Positions 27,395 to 36,697 are shown, numbered from the stretch's first letter. The stretch is 64,000 nt of DNA from Enterococcus sp. DIV1094 (GCF_017316305.2 NZ_CP147250.1:186001-250000), one strand, 5' to 3'. Made by a program: numbers and translations. The notes: a model not told the origin generated them from the sequence alone.

Positions 27395-29335
27395 ATGATA
27401 CTATTACAAGCTAATCAAATCGCCCGCCATTTTGGCGCAGAGATTTTATTTGAAAATATCCACTTAGAGATCCAAACTGGCGCCCGTATTGCCTTGGTTG
27501 GAAGAAATGGTGCCGGTAAATCGACATTATTGAAGATCATTGCTGGTATCGAAGCGCCAGATTTAGGGAATATCGCCAAAAACAAAACAGCTACCCTTGG
27601 CTATTTAGCTCAAGATACTGGGTTAGATTCAACTGAAACCGTCTGGAATGAGATGCTAAAAGCATTTGAAGACGTACGTTTGATGGAACAACGAATGCGT
27701 GATCTTGAAGTGTTCATCAGTGAAGGTGATCCTGATACACCAGCTTATCAATCTTTCTTGAAAGAATATGATAAATTGCAGCATGATTTTTCTGATAAGA
27801 ATGGCTATAGTTACGAAAATGAGATCCGTTCTGTATTGCATGGATTCAAATTTGACCCATCTTTTTATGATCAAAAAATCGACACGTTATCAGGTGGTCA
27901 GAAAACAAGACTAGCTCTTGCTAGGATGCTTTTGCAACACCCAGACATCTTGATTCTGGATGAGCCGACCAACCACCTGGATATTGAAACTCTAGCTTGG
28001 TTGGAAAACTATTTACAAGGTTATACCGGTGCCTTGCTAATTGTTTCCCATGACCGATACTTCTTGGATAAAGTTGCGACTGAAGTCTATGAGTTGAGTC
28101 GCAAAAAGATGCGTCATTATAAGGGTAATTATTCTAAATATTTGGATATGAAAGCTGAACAGCTGGCTTCAGATTGGAAAGCTTATGAAAAACAACAGAC
28201 AGAAATCAATAAACTAGAAGACTTCGTTGCCAGAAATCTTGTACGTGCCTCAACGACAAAACGCGCACAAAGCCGTCGCAAAGCATTAGAGAAAATGGAA
28301 CGTCTGGATCGACCACAAGGAGATGAGAAACAAGCACATTTTCTATTCCATGTGGCAAAACCCTCTGGAAATGTCGTCTTACAAGTAGAAGATGCCGCCA
28401 TTGGTTATGATGGAACGATCTTATCGGAACCAATCAACTTGGATATTCGCCGTCAAGAAGCGATCGCCTTGGTTGGTCCGAATGGAATCGGAAAATCCAC
28501 GTTACTGAAATCGATCATACAAAAATTACCTTTTATTCGTGGAAAAGAAACACTGGGTACAAATGTCAGCATCGGTTATTATGACCAAGGTCAGGCAGAG
28601 CTGCATACCAACAAAACGATCCTCGCAGAACTTTGGGATGAGCATCCAACAGTCCCTGAAAAAGATATCCGTTCAATTTTAGGTGCCTTTTTATTTTCTG
28701 GTGAAGACGTAGAAAAAACGATCCCCCTATTAAGTGGTGGAGAAAAAGCCCGGGTCGCACTAGCTAAACTAGCAATGAACCAAGAAAACTTTTTGATTTT
28801 GGATGAACCGACCAACCACTTAGACATTGATAATAAAGAAGTATTAGAAAATGCGTTGATCGACTATGAAGGAACGTTACTCTTTGTTTCCCATGACCGT
28901 TACTTTATCAACCGTATCGCCACAAAAGTGATTGAACTTTCAGAAAATGGGAGCAAAGTCTACTTAGGTGACTATGATTATTATTTAGAAAAGAAAAAAG
29001 AAGAAGAGGAGATTGCTGAACTATTAGCGGCTGAACAGCCCGAAGTGAGCACGCCTTCGACGAACAAGTCCACGTATTTCCAAAGCAAAGAGCAACAAAA
29101 GTTGATTCGGAGCTTGCAACGTAAAATCACACAAATCGAAGAAGACATGGCTAAACTTGAAGAAACTGTGGAAGAGCTTGAACAACAGATGGTCTCCCCT
29201 GCTGTTTTAGATGACCATGTCAAATTGAATGAACTAAATCAAGCGCTTGATGAAGCCCATCAACAACAAGAAGAAAAGTTGACTGAGTGGGAAAACTTAA
29301 GTCTGGAGTTAGAAGAAATCGAAACGATTCAGTAA
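27395..29335 (+). CDS. ABC-F family ATPase (YdiF/EttA-type translation factor)
   Basis: A 646-aa soluble tandem ABC protein without membrane segments. Walker A motifs are GRNGAGKS near 36 and GPNGIGKS near 355; signatures are LSGGQKTR and LSGGEKAR; Walker B is LILDEPTNHLD in both halves. The interdomain linker (about 240-320) holds a basic RASTTKRAQSRRKALEKMERLDRP segment that contacts tRNA in this family. The C-terminal 100 aa are a charged coiled coil. The size matches B. subtilis YdiF. A role in ribosome rescue is likely; antibiotic resistance is less likely. Confidence 0.9.
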   Translation: MILLQANQIARHFGAEILFENIHLEIQTGARIALVGRNGAGKSTLLKIIAGIEAPDLGNIAKNKTATLGYLAQDTGLDSTETVWNEMLKAFEDVRLMEQRMRDLEVFISEGDPDTPAYQSFLKEYDKLQHDFSDKNGYSYENEIRSVLHGFKFDPSFYDQKIDTLSGGQKTRLALARMLLQHPDILILDEPTNHLDIETLAWLENYLQGYTGALLIVSHDRYFLDKVATEVYELSRKKMRHYKGNYSKYLDMKAEQLASDWKAYEKQQTEINKLEDFVARNLVRASTTKRAQSRRKALEKMERLDRPQGDEKQAHFLFHVAKPSGNVVLQVEDAAIGYDGTILSEPINLDIRRQEAIALVGPNGIGKSTLLKSIIQKLPFIRGKETLGTNVSIGYYDQGQAELHTNKTILAELWDEHPTVPEKDIRSILGAFLFSGEDVEKTIPLLSGGEKARVALAKLAMNQENFLILDEPTNHLDIDNKEVLENALIDYEGTLLFVSHDRYFINRIATKVIELSENGSKVYLGDYDYYLEKKKEEEEIAELLAAEQPEVSTPSTNKSTYFQSKEQQKLIRSLQRKITQIEEDMAKLEETVEELEQQMVSPAVLDDHVKLNELNQALDEAHQQQEEKLTEWENLSLELEEIETIQ

Positions 29336-29357
29336 GATCGTTCTCTCGATCTTCGAT

Positions 29358-29404
29358 AAAAAAAACGCTGAAGCTGGCCATACTGCCATCTTCAGCGTTT
29401 TTTT
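29358..29404. terminator. Bidirectional terminator between ABC-F and rhaM
   Basis: AAAAAACGCTGAAG pairs with CTTCAGCGTTTTTT around a loop of about 17 nt, with A-run and T-run flanks. It serves the two convergent genes and ends at the rhaM stop. Confidence 0.88.
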
Positions 29405-29727
29405 TAGACTTGATGATGTAAGTCAAATACATGTTTCAATTCGACCGATACTGGCGAATGGTCTGGATTTGTTTCCATAAGATCTTCCATGTACACCCAC
29501 CACTTTTGATTGATTTCTGTTTCTGGTACCTGACGCCATTTTTCTTCATCTTCAATCTCTAAATAGCCAAAAAGTGCATTTGTTTCTGGATCAAGGAAGA
29601 TTGAATAGGAATGCGCGCCATGTTCAGCTAACATCTCACGCATCTCTGGCCACAAATCATTGTGCCGTTTCAGGTACTCTGCTTCATACCCTGGGTACAA
29701 TTTCATTTTTACTGCTTTTTTAATCAT
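29404..29727 (-). CDS. rhaM: L-rhamnose mutarotase
   Basis: A 107-aa dimeric alpha/beta barrel protein converting alpha- to beta-L-rhamnose. Family motifs are VKMKLYPGYEAEYLKRHNDLWPEM with the catalytic His near residue 22, HSYSIFLDPETNALFGYLEIED, and NQKWWVYMEDLMETNPDHSP near the end. Its length matches RhaM (about 104 aa). No other rhamnose gene is adjacent, so it stands alone here. A cre site 88-101 nt upstream implies CcpA control. Confidence 0.92.
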   Translation of the reverse strand: MIKKAVKMKLYPGYEAEYLKRHNDLWPEMREMLAEHGAHSYSIFLDPETNALFGYLEIEDEEKWRQVPETEINQKWWVYMEDLMETNPDHSPVSVELKHVFDLHHQV

Positions 29728-29814
29728 TTAAATTCCCCTTTCACCATCTGTTTTTCTTGATGTGGAACAGTCATCATCTGTTGTTCTTAGCTACTTCTAT
29801 ATTTTCTAATTTAA

Positions 29815-29828
29815 AGCAAGCGTTTACA
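29815..29828 (-). promoter_or_regulatory. cre site upstream of rhaM
   Basis: On the minus strand TGTAAACGCTTGCT matches the cre core TGNAANCG and deviates only in the final base of the CA. It fits catabolite repression of rhaM. Confidence 0.55.
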
Positions 29829-29890
29829 ATAGCAAAAACAAAGGATAACGGTGGCAGATTCACAGGATTTTTTCAGAGAATAAAAAAAGT

Positions 29891-29913
29891 GACCGCGGTG
29901 GGTAGCCGCGGTC
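29891..29913. other. GC-rich hairpin before the 30-codon ORF
   Basis: GACCGCGG (29891-29898) and CCGCGGTC (29906-29913) form a perfect 8-bp GC-rich stem with a 7-nt loop, preceded by an A-run. It stands out in an AT-rich spacer. It could be a terminator core without T-run, an attenuator, or the 5' stabiliser of a small RNA covering the ORF that starts 30 nt later. The 402-nt gap between rhaM and the next gene holds only this, the cre site and the small ORF. Confidence 0.5.
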
Positions 29914-29943
29914 TAGGAGTTTATTTTTACTTGAGGAGTAAAA

Positions 29944-30036
29944 ATGAAAAAGTATAGGGTTGTTGGTTGGTATGTATATAGAATAGAAGATAAGTTTGAA
30001 GAATTCCTCTATAAATTTTGTCTTTTATTAGGATAA
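29944..30036 (+). CDS. Possible 30-aa small protein
   Basis: ATG at 29944 follows GAGGAG at 5 nt, an excellent site, and encodes 30 aa: MKKYRVVGWYVYRIEDKF then EEFLYKFCLLLG, ending TAA 30034. It is amphipathic and aromatic, with a basic start and a hydrophobic end, so it may associate with the membrane. I recognise no family. The GC-rich hairpin just upstream supports a defined small transcript. It may equally be a chance ORF; the ribosome-binding site is the main argument. Confidence 0.4.
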   Translation: MKKYRVVGWYVYRIEDKFEEFLYKFCLLLG

Positions 30037-30129
30037 TTCTTTAAGAAAAAGTAAAACAGCGATTATTACAGTTATTTACTGATAAATGAATCATCCTATA
30101 GGATAACTTTTACGTGTTTACAAACCATC

Positions 30130-31182
30130 TTAACGATGATAACCAAAATAATCGCCTACTCTTTTGCTTGCTTTCTTATCCGCTTTTATTTGCTGCATCA
30201 AGAGATTGACTTTCTGTCGATTTTTGAAATTAAGCTTTCTTAGTTGGCGTCGAATAAAGACGAATCGTCTTCTCTTCATTGATTTCTGATTATTTTTATA
30301 AACGGTTATTTTCGGGTTGCTGTTTTTCATTGCTTTTTTATTATTATCCTTCGCACTCTCTTTACCCGCAGCAATCACTGACGATAATTGGTTGTGTTTG
30401 TTTAGATTGCCTTTTGATACTAATTTTTCTCGGTCATTAAAATCTTTAGGCTTTTCTATGATCGTCATCTTTCGATTCAGAACCACTGCTGGTTCAATTA
30501 CCCCCATTCGCCTAGTCCTAGGTTCTTGATCGATTAAATCATTTATTTTGGATGCACGTTCTGTTGGCGAGTTATAAACTAAATCTTCCTTTGGATCCAT
30601 TACTTGTGCTGCAACTTTCTGCAAATGATTTTGGAGTATTGGATTTAGCATAAAAAAGGCTGTTTTCGCTCGATTGATTACTTCTTCTCTTGTCTCCTCA
30701 TTCATCTGCAGATTAAATTCCGGCTTATCCAAGCAAATAAGGAGGACTTCTTTTCGTGTAGCGATCTTTTCTTCCAGTAATAGAATCAATTGTGTTTGAA
30801 CCCCATCATCAACATTTGCTTCCATTGTTTTAATTTTCTGTTGCTGGTATCCATGAAGTTTCTCTGAATCGATATTTAACCATAAATGCAGATAATCCGT
30901 TAAATAGAAATTATCTTTAAAATACTCGGTCATTTCAGCACTCAACACAGGTTGTTCTTCATTTTGACAGGACATCGCAATTTCTTGTGCATGCTGCAGA
31001 CGCTCAATTGCCGCTTCCTTACTTGATGGAACACTTCCAGGTATCTGGCGCTTTTGATACGTTGCTAATTCATCTCTGATATTACCCGAAAATTGATCTA
31101 AAGAAGGCGGTTGACTTTCAATCGTCACCGCTGATTCTTGCGTCTGAGTAAAAATATTTCTGATACGTTGGCTGATTCCCAT
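30130..31182 (-). CDS. Unknown 350-aa protein with strongly basic C-terminus
   Basis: I recognise no family. From the ATG at 31182 (GAGGAGGG upstream; the frame start at 31197 overlaps that site) the protein is soluble with no signal peptide. The first about 220 aa are helical and acidic (MGISQRIRNIFTQTQES, LQHAQEIAMSCQNEEQPVLSAEM). The last about 130 aa are rich in Lys/Arg/Asn, with KNSNPKITVYKNNQKSMKRR and a run of Arg near 310. The basic tail could bind nucleic acid or acidic polymers. It is separated from the ABC operon by a terminator and is followed by no clear terminator. Confidence 0.7.
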   Translation of the reverse strand: MGISQRIRNIFTQTQESAVTIESQPPSLDQFSGNIRDELATYQKRQIPGSVPSSKEAAIERLQHAQEIAMSCQNEEQPVLSAEMTEYFKDNFYLTDYLHLWLNIDSEKLHGYQQQKIKTMEANVDDGVQTQLILLLEEKIATRKEVLLICLDKPEFNLQMNEETREEVINRAKTAFFMLNPILQNHLQKVAAQVMDPKEDLVYNSPTERASKINDLIDQEPRTRRMGVIEPAVVLNRKMTIIEKPKDFNDREKLVSKGNLNKHNQLSSVIAAGKESAKDNNKKAMKNSNPKITVYKNNQKSMKRRRFVFIRRQLRKLNFKNRQKVNLLMQQIKADKKASKRVGDYFGYHR

Positions 31183-31313
31183 AGTATCCCTCCTCATTTC
31201 TAGTTGATAAAATGAGTATACAGTTTGAAAATCGTTCCGGTCGCCCTTCTTTTCTTAAAACTGAAAAAAATGACTTGGGGGGTTCATTAAACATGGCCAA
31301 TACTTTTTAAGTA

Positions 31314-31358
31314 AACAACAGATCATTCCAAAAAACCGCCATGGAATGATCTGTTGTT
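31314..31358 (-). terminator. Terminator after the ABC exporter operon
   Basis: AACAACAGATCATTCCA (31314-31330) pairs perfectly with TGGAATGATCTGTTGTT (31342-31358). It lies 42 nt past the last permease stop. Confidence 0.85.
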
Positions 31359-31399
31359 CTTCATCTTTAAGAGAGGCGATGCTCCACTCTTTTATTCCA

Positions 31400-32530
31400 T
31401 CAACTATACACTTCTTGTCTATTCCTTCTCGTATAACCATACACTGCCAAACTAAGGAAGAATAGAATATAAATAATCAAGATGAGCATTTCTCTTTGGT
31501 TGCCTTCCCAGGTTTGCCCCGATTGGAAATTTTTGATCATCGTCAAAATCCAATATTGTGGCGTGATCATCGAAACTTTCTGCATGAATTCTGGCATTAC
31601 CTCATGTGGGATCAAAGCACCTGACAGTAAACTGGTAACAGTGATCAAGATGCTTTGTAAAGCCGCTGCAACGTTCGTACTTGATGCGAGTACACCAATA
31701 GCAATCGACCAACCTACCGCTAGTATACTGAATAGGGTCAGTAATAAAATCAAATCAAACGCACTTAACCCAGGATCGATATCGAATAGACCTGTCATGA
31801 CGATGACCGCTAAAATCACTTGGATCAGCATAGCAAACATCGCAAAGATCGTTGTGCCAATAAAATAAGTACTTTTAGCAATAGAAGTAGTCATCAAGCG
31901 TGTATAAATTTTATTCCGTCGCTCTTCTTGGATAGTCGTCGTGCCAAAATTTCCTGCTTGAAATAAAAGCATCATCAATAAAAAGCCGATGATTTGAACC
32001 GACATTTGTTCAGTCGTTGCACTTTGATCTACTTGACGGATCTCGATTTCTGTCGGTTCCTTCAAGCGGTCAAGCAATTCACCTTCTCCTCCTGCTTCTG
32101 CTAATGATTGGATGCTGGCAACCTCTGCTAATGCACGTTGAACTAACCGATCCACATTATTTAGCAGTTCCCCTTTTTGAAATGTCCGTAGAGAAAGTTC
32201 CGGAGTTTCAGAAACATTTTCTTGATACCCCTCAGGAATCGTAATGACTGCCACCGCGTTTTGTCGTGAAAGTACTTGATCGATATCTTCTACCGAGGCA
32301 ATTTTCTGAACAGCCACACGTTTTTCTAAACTCTCAATAAGCAACTCACTGTAGGATGAGCGATCTTGATCCACTACCCCGATCGTCAGCAAATTCGTTT
32401 CTTGATCGCCATAGGCAAAAAGATAAAGTAAGACACTTAAGAAAGGAATCCCGATAAGAAATAAAATTTGTAATGGGCGATTTCGCCAAAGAACGAACCG
32501 TTCTCTAATGACCCAAAAGATATCTTTCAT
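31400..32530 (-). CDS. ABC-2 type permease (second subunit)
   Basis: A 376-aa permease with one N-terminal helix (LQILFLIGIPFLSVLLYLFAYG), a large extracytoplasmic loop (about 40-165) and five C-terminal helices. ERRNKIYTRLMTTSI marks the ABC-2 cytoplasmic coupling region. It belongs to the YhgE/DrrB-like heterodimeric exporter group. Its start codon shares a base with the stop of the upstream permease, so both are made in equal amounts. It is the last gene of an RR-HK-ATPase-permease-permease cluster. The substrate is unknown; lipid-targeting antimicrobials are typical. Confidence 0.85.
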   Translation of the reverse strand: MKDIFWVIRERFVLWRNRPLQILFLIGIPFLSVLLYLFAYGDQETNLLTIGVVDQDRSSYSELLIESLEKRVAVQKIASVEDIDQVLSRQNAVAVITIPEGYQENVSETPELSLRTFQKGELLNNVDRLVQRALAEVASIQSLAEAGGEGELLDRLKEPTEIEIRQVDQSATTEQMSVQIIGFLLMMLLFQAGNFGTTTIQEERRNKIYTRLMTTSIAKSTYFIGTTIFAMFAMLIQVILAVIVMTGLFDIDPGLSAFDLILLLTLFSILAVGWSIAIGVLASSTNVAAALQSILITVTSLLSGALIPHEVMPEFMQKVSMITPQYWILTMIKNFQSGQTWEGNQREMLILIIYILFFLSLAVYGYTRRNRQEVYS

Positions 32531-33630
32531 TAGAATACCTCCCTTTTATCTAAAATAACGACTGACAATGTGAGTAGGACGAGCAATATGCCAACATTCC
32601 CATAAATACCTACCCAATGCAATGGATTATCCGTCCATAGGCTTTCTCTTACTGATGCTAAGGCCCAGCCTAGTGGTGAGAACCTCATCATTGTTTCATT
32701 CGTTGGAAAATATGCGCCTCCTAGAAAGCCAGTCAATTGGATAAAGATCTGCGTTGTGCTAGATCCAATTCTTTTTTCGCCACGATCCCCAACAGTTTCT
32801 AAAAATAGACCTAGTGCTAAAAAACTTCCCATAAGCGCAATGAGATTAAAATAAGAAAAACCAAACCTTAAATACCAAGGTACATCAAATAAAAATTGAG
32901 AAAGGAGCATCAAGAGCAACACGACGCACATCCCAAAAACAAAATGGCCGAAAAATGTCGATAAAATAATTTTTTTACGGCTAAGTGGCGTGACTAATTC
33001 TCTTTGCACCGTTCCATGTTGCCGTGCTTCGCGAAACATGCTTAGTCCAGTTTCAGAAAAATATAATACAAAGAGACTGATCATCGCAATCGCATAATAT
33101 TGGTAAGATGTGGCGGTCTCTCGTTGATTTTCCTGATCGATAACTATCGCATCCGTAAACTGATCAGCTGAAACTAAGCCAGCAGTTGGTGGTAATTGTT
33201 GTTCCATAATGATACTTTGACGTTTGATTTCCTGTACGATTTCTACTAAATAGCTTTGAAGTATCGTTTTTTCCACATTGGACAGTTCCCGACTCTGCAC
33301 CTCGACATGGTCTGAAAAAGACAAGTAGGCATCCGCCGTTTGTTGTCTTATATTCGCTAATCCCTCTTTTTTATTTGCCACTTCTTCAAAATGGATGGTG
33401 CCGTCAGTAAAAGAAGTCACCTGTTGGAAAATTCCCCGAACTTCTGGATCGTCGATTTGATATTGTACAGTCAAGGGTTCTATATCAGATACCAAATCAT
33501 TATTGAACACACCTTGAAGCACTGCCCCGAGAATGAACATCAATGTGATCGGAAAAGCAACAAAATAAATATAATTAGATTTTTCACGTAAACTTTGTAT
33601 CAGGGTTCGAATAATTATTTTTTTATTCAT
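32530..33630 (-). CDS. ABC-2 type permease (first subunit)
   Basis: A 366-aa permease with the same layout as its neighbour: N-terminal helix, extracytoplasmic domain of about 140 aa, then helices with FREARQHGTVQRELVTPLSRKKI as coupling region. The sequence is diverged from the second permease, pointing to a heterodimer. It follows the ATPase by 11 nt. Confidence 0.85.
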   Translation of the reverse strand: MNKKIIIRTLIQSLREKSNYIYFVAFPITLMFILGAVLQGVFNNDLVSDIEPLTVQYQIDDPEVRGIFQQVTSFTDGTIHFEEVANKKEGLANIRQQTADAYLSFSDHVEVQSRELSNVEKTILQSYLVEIVQEIKRQSIIMEQQLPPTAGLVSADQFTDAIVIDQENQRETATSYQYYAIAMISLFVLYFSETGLSMFREARQHGTVQRELVTPLSRKKIILSTFFGHFVFGMCVVLLLMLLSQFLFDVPWYLRFGFSYFNLIALMGSFLALGLFLETVGDRGEKRIGSSTTQIFIQLTGFLGGAYFPTNETMMRFSPLGWALASVRESLWTDNPLHWVGIYGNVGILLVLLTLSVVILDKREVF

Positions 33631-33641
33631 GATCGCTTCTC

Positions 33642-34577
33642 CTAATCTCTTAGCGTGCGTCCAGTCAGACTCAGAAAAACTGTTTCTAGATCCGGCGCTT
33701 GTTGTAATACATCCACTACCCTGACTTCCTGCTTGATCAATAACATCAAAATCTGGTTCAACAATTTACTTTCAAGCAACGTCATGATCTGCAATTGTTG
33801 TTTTTCGAGTGACACATTGATAACTCCATTGATATCACTGATTTCTTGGATATTTAGCAATTCTGGATTCTCCACGGTGATCTGTAGGTTGATTTTATCT
33901 GTTACAAGACTCACTAAATCTTCCTCGCTGCCGAAAGCAATCACTTGGCCTTGATCGATAATGACGATCTCATCTGCCAAACGCGCAACTTCTTCCATGT
34001 AGTGACTTGTATAGATGATCGTCGTGCCGTTTTCTTTCATTTTTTCGATTGCTGATAAGATATAATTCCTAGATTGTGGGTCGATTCCGACCGTCGGCTC
34101 ATCCATGATCAGTAAAGCAGGTCGATGGGCAATCGCCATCGCAATATTCAACCGTCGTTGCATCCCACCAGAAAAAGCACTCGGTCGTTCTTTTCTTCGT
34201 TCATATAGATCAACCGTTCGCAGTGCTTGTTCTACACTATTTTTTAATTCTTCTCCTCTGATTCCATAGAGTCCACAAAAAAAGCGAACATTTTCTTCAG
34301 CCGATAGATCATAATAAATCGCTAGGTCTTGTGGAACCACGCCTAATTTTCTTCTAAGTTCTCTTTTTCGTTCGCTCATCTCTTCTGAAAACAACTGAAC
34401 AGTTCCCGATGTTTTATTCAACAGACCAGTGATCATATTGATCACGGTTGACTTCCCTGCTCCGTTTGGTCCTAACAATCCTAAAATCGTTCCTTCAGGC
34501 ACCTCAAATGATACATTGTCCACAGCAACCTTCTGTCCAAACTTTTTAGTCAATTTTTGCACGCTCAATACATTCAT
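33642..34577 (-). CDS. ABC transporter ATPase (DrrA-like)
   Basis: A 311-aa ATPase with Walker A GPNGAGKS near 36, signature FSGGMQRRLNIAMAIAHRP near 140, and Walker B LLIMDEPTVGIDPQSR. A C-terminal extension of about 90 aa is typical of drug/lipid exporters of the DrrA group. It drives the two ABC-2 permeases downstream. A terminator-like hairpin (34612-34637) lies between it and the sensor kinase gene, so exporter transcription may be attenuated or have its own start. Confidence 0.88.
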   Translation of the reverse strand: MNVLSVQKLTKKFGQKVAVDNVSFEVPEGTILGLLGPNGAGKSTVINMITGLLNKTSGTVQLFSEEMSERKRELRRKLGVVPQDLAIYYDLSAEENVRFFCGLYGIRGEELKNSVEQALRTVDLYERRKERPSAFSGGMQRRLNIAMAIAHRPALLIMDEPTVGIDPQSRNYILSAIEKMKENGTTIIYTSHYMEEVARLADEIVIIDQGQVIAFGSEEDLVSLVTDKINLQITVENPELLNIQEISDINGVINVSLEKQQLQIMTLLESKLLNQILMLLIKQEVRVVDVLQQAPDLETVFLSLTGRTLRD

Positions 34578-34611
34578 CTAATCACTCCTTTCTTATATTC
34601 TATAAAAAAAA

Positions 34612-34637
34612 GAGGAACTGCAGTAGTACAGTTCCTC
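34612..34637 (-). terminator. Terminator/attenuator between kinase and ABC genes
   Basis: GAGGAACTG (34612-34620) pairs with CAGTTCCTC (34629-34637). On the minus strand it is followed by TTTTTTT. It sits just past the kinase stop and before the ATPase start. Confidence 0.8.
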
Positions 34638-34642
34638 ATGAT

Positions 34643-35773
34643 TTATGAATTAGAAATCTCATGTTCTTGCTCAAAAGGTAAAATCGTAGTGATCTGAAAC
34701 CCATTCGTTCCATCAATCAACAATTTACCATTCAACACTGCTGTTCGCTCTTCCATTCCTAAAATACCAAGCCCTTTACGAATGTCTCCTGCACTTGCTC
34801 CATTATTTTTAGATTCAAAGCGCAAAAATTTTTGATAGACATGTAAACGTACCGTTACAGTCGAAGCTTCACTATATTTCAACGTATTCGTTAAAAACTC
34901 CTTCAAATTTGCAGCAATGACTTGCCAGTGGAAGCGACTGATTTTATTTAAAGCGCCACTATATTGAAAATCGACAATGATTTGATGGCTATCGGAGAAA
35001 CGTTGAAGTTCCGCCTTGACTTTATTGATATTGAAAGATTCATTTGTAGGACGTTCATCATGTAAAAGATTGCGCACTTCTTGGATCGATTTTCTTAAAA
35101 TATCACTCGACTGGATCAACAATCGTTGCGCTTGTTCTGGCTGGTTTTTATTAGTGACTTTTGCTGCTTCTAATTGGATCAAACAGCTCGTCAAGTCGTG
35201 CCCTAGATGATCATGTATCTCATGGATGATCCGTTGTCTCTCGACTAATGTTGCTTCTTTTTGCATGACTTCCGCATTCAACGTACTTTGCGAAAAAAGT
35301 TTGGATAACTTGTTTCGTTCGATCCGCAAATAATCCGAAGAAATAGTCAGTTCTTCTTGCTCTTTCGTCATCTTTTCCGCAGACCAAATGATACTGATCA
35401 TCCCACTTACCCACAAAACAAATAAAAAGTACAACGAAGAAGAAAGAAAGAAACTCCCCACACTATAACTGATCAACCCTATAAATAAAAGCAACCACGG
35501 TTTTTCCAAACAAAAATAGCCTTGTAGCAGAGAAAGTGGCAACAAAAAAATCACTTGTTCGACAAAAATCAAACTTAACAAAACGCTGATCAATTGCAAA
35601 ACAACAAACCAAGGACGATAACTTTGAAAGCTTTCGCCTAAGAAGAATAGTGCTAACCATGCCATACTTAAACCAATCACGAACATCAATGTTTGTGAAG
35701 AGGTTTGATCGATCGTCAGTCCGATCAAGCCAATGATCGACAACAAATTGATCGATAATCTGATTGCTTGCAT
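34643..35773 (-). CDS. Sensor histidine kinase (HisKA_3/NarX-DesK type)
   Basis: A 376-aa kinase with six or so N-terminal membrane helices (about 5-135), a short coiled coil, the H-box RIIHEIHDHLGHDLTSC (phospho-His near residue 185) and an HATPase domain with NLKEFLTNTLKYS (N-box) and KGLGILGMEER (G-box). There is no large extracellular sensor, so it probably senses membrane stress or the partner transporter. It abuts the response regulator directly. Confidence 0.9.
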   Translation of the reverse strand: MQAIRLSINLLSIIGLIGLTIDQTSSQTLMFVIGLSMAWLALFFLGESFQSYRPWFVVLQLISVLLSLIFVEQVIFLLPLSLLQGYFCLEKPWLLLFIGLISYSVGSFFLSSSLYFLFVLWVSGMISIIWSAEKMTKEQEELTISSDYLRIERNKLSKLFSQSTLNAEVMQKEATLVERQRIIHEIHDHLGHDLTSCLIQLEAAKVTNKNQPEQAQRLLIQSSDILRKSIQEVRNLLHDERPTNESFNINKVKAELQRFSDSHQIIVDFQYSGALNKISRFHWQVIAANLKEFLTNTLKYSEASTVTVRLHVYQKFLRFESKNNGASAGDIRKGLGILGMEERTAVLNGKLLIDGTNGFQITTILPFEQEHEISNS

Positions 35774-36406
35774 CTATGTCATTACCTCGCCAGTGAGAAC
35801 GTAGATCGCTAGTTGTGTGCGATGATCCAAGTTCAATTTTTTTAAAATCATTGAAAGATTATTATGGACAGTTCCTTCGCTTAAAAATAGTGTTTGCGCG
35901 ATCGCTTTATTCGTCATACCTTTTGCGACTAAATGGGCGATCTCTTGCTCGCGCTCTGTTAATACAGTTAGATTCGCTTCTTGATTGTTCTTCTTGTCTA
36001 AGTGTTGTGTTGCTTTCACAAGGATTTCTTTTGAAAGGATCGTTTGTCCTTGTAACACACTTTTAATTGCTTGGATCACTGCTTCTGGAGGAGTTGTTTT
36101 TAAAAGATAACCACTCGCACCATTGCGTATTCCTTCATCTATGTAGCGATCTTCATCAAAAGTAGTTAGAATAATGACGGGTATCTGGTATTCTTCCGTG
36201 ATCTGCTTCGTAGCAGTAACGCCATCCATTCCCGGCATACGCACATCCATCAATACGATATCCACTTGGTTTTCTTTACAAAATTGAATGGCTGAATCCC
36301 CCTCATGACAAATCCCAACCACTTGAAAGTCTGCTGCACTTTCTAATATGATTTTCAAGCCACTTGTAATCAGCGCACTATCATCTACTAATAAAATTTT
36401 TGTCAT
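35774..36406 (-). CDS. NarL/LuxR-family response regulator
   Basis: A 210-aa regulator with a receiver domain (phospho-Asp54 in IVLMDVRMPGMDG; LTTFDED with the conserved Thr; KT near 103) and a C-terminal LuxR helix-turn-helix (LTEREQEIAHLVAKGMTNKAIAQTLFLSEGTVHNNLSMILKKL). It is first in the operon and most likely controls the ABC exporter. The surface-protein array starts 290 nt upstream on the same strand, so a wider regulon is possible but unproven. Confidence 0.9.
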   Translation of the reverse strand: MTKILLVDDSALITSGLKIILESAADFQVVGICHEGDSAIQFCKENQVDIVLMDVRMPGMDGVTATKQITEEYQIPVIILTTFDEDRYIDEGIRNGASGYLLKTTPPEAVIQAIKSVLQGQTILSKEILVKATQHLDKKNNQEANLTVLTEREQEIAHLVAKGMTNKAIAQTLFLSEGTVHNNLSMILKKLNLDHRTQLAIYVLTGEVMT

Positions 36407-36623
36407 AGCGATTCTCCATGTTTTATTTTAAACAAATAGGTCAGCGAGAAAAAGCGAGTAAACAGTGTATCAATTTACTTTTAGTTAAATCATTCGAATC
36501 GTCATCTCTGTCTCAACACTTCTTCTTTTTTTTTAGTATACTAGAAAGAATAGGTAAATAGAAGTACGAGTCAGCAGGTCTTGATCGTTATAGGGTATGA
36601 CACAATCATCTTTAGAAGATAAG

Positions 36624-36665
36624 AAAAAACCCAAAAACTAAAAGAAACATTTTTGGGTTTTTTCA
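36624..36665 (-). terminator. Terminator after surface-protein gene 1
   Basis: AAACCCAAAAA (36627-36637) pairs with TTTTTGGGTTT (36650-36660), with T-rich flank on the minus strand. It isolates the surface gene from the response regulator operon. Confidence 0.88.
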
Positions 36666-36697
36666 GCTTGCATCTACGACTATCTTAGTCTTATTTC

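Noticed and set aside
31255..31440. 61-aa minus-strand ORF across the exporter terminator
   Set aside because: It spans the terminator and overlaps the permease end, with no ribosome-binding site and no recognisable similarity.
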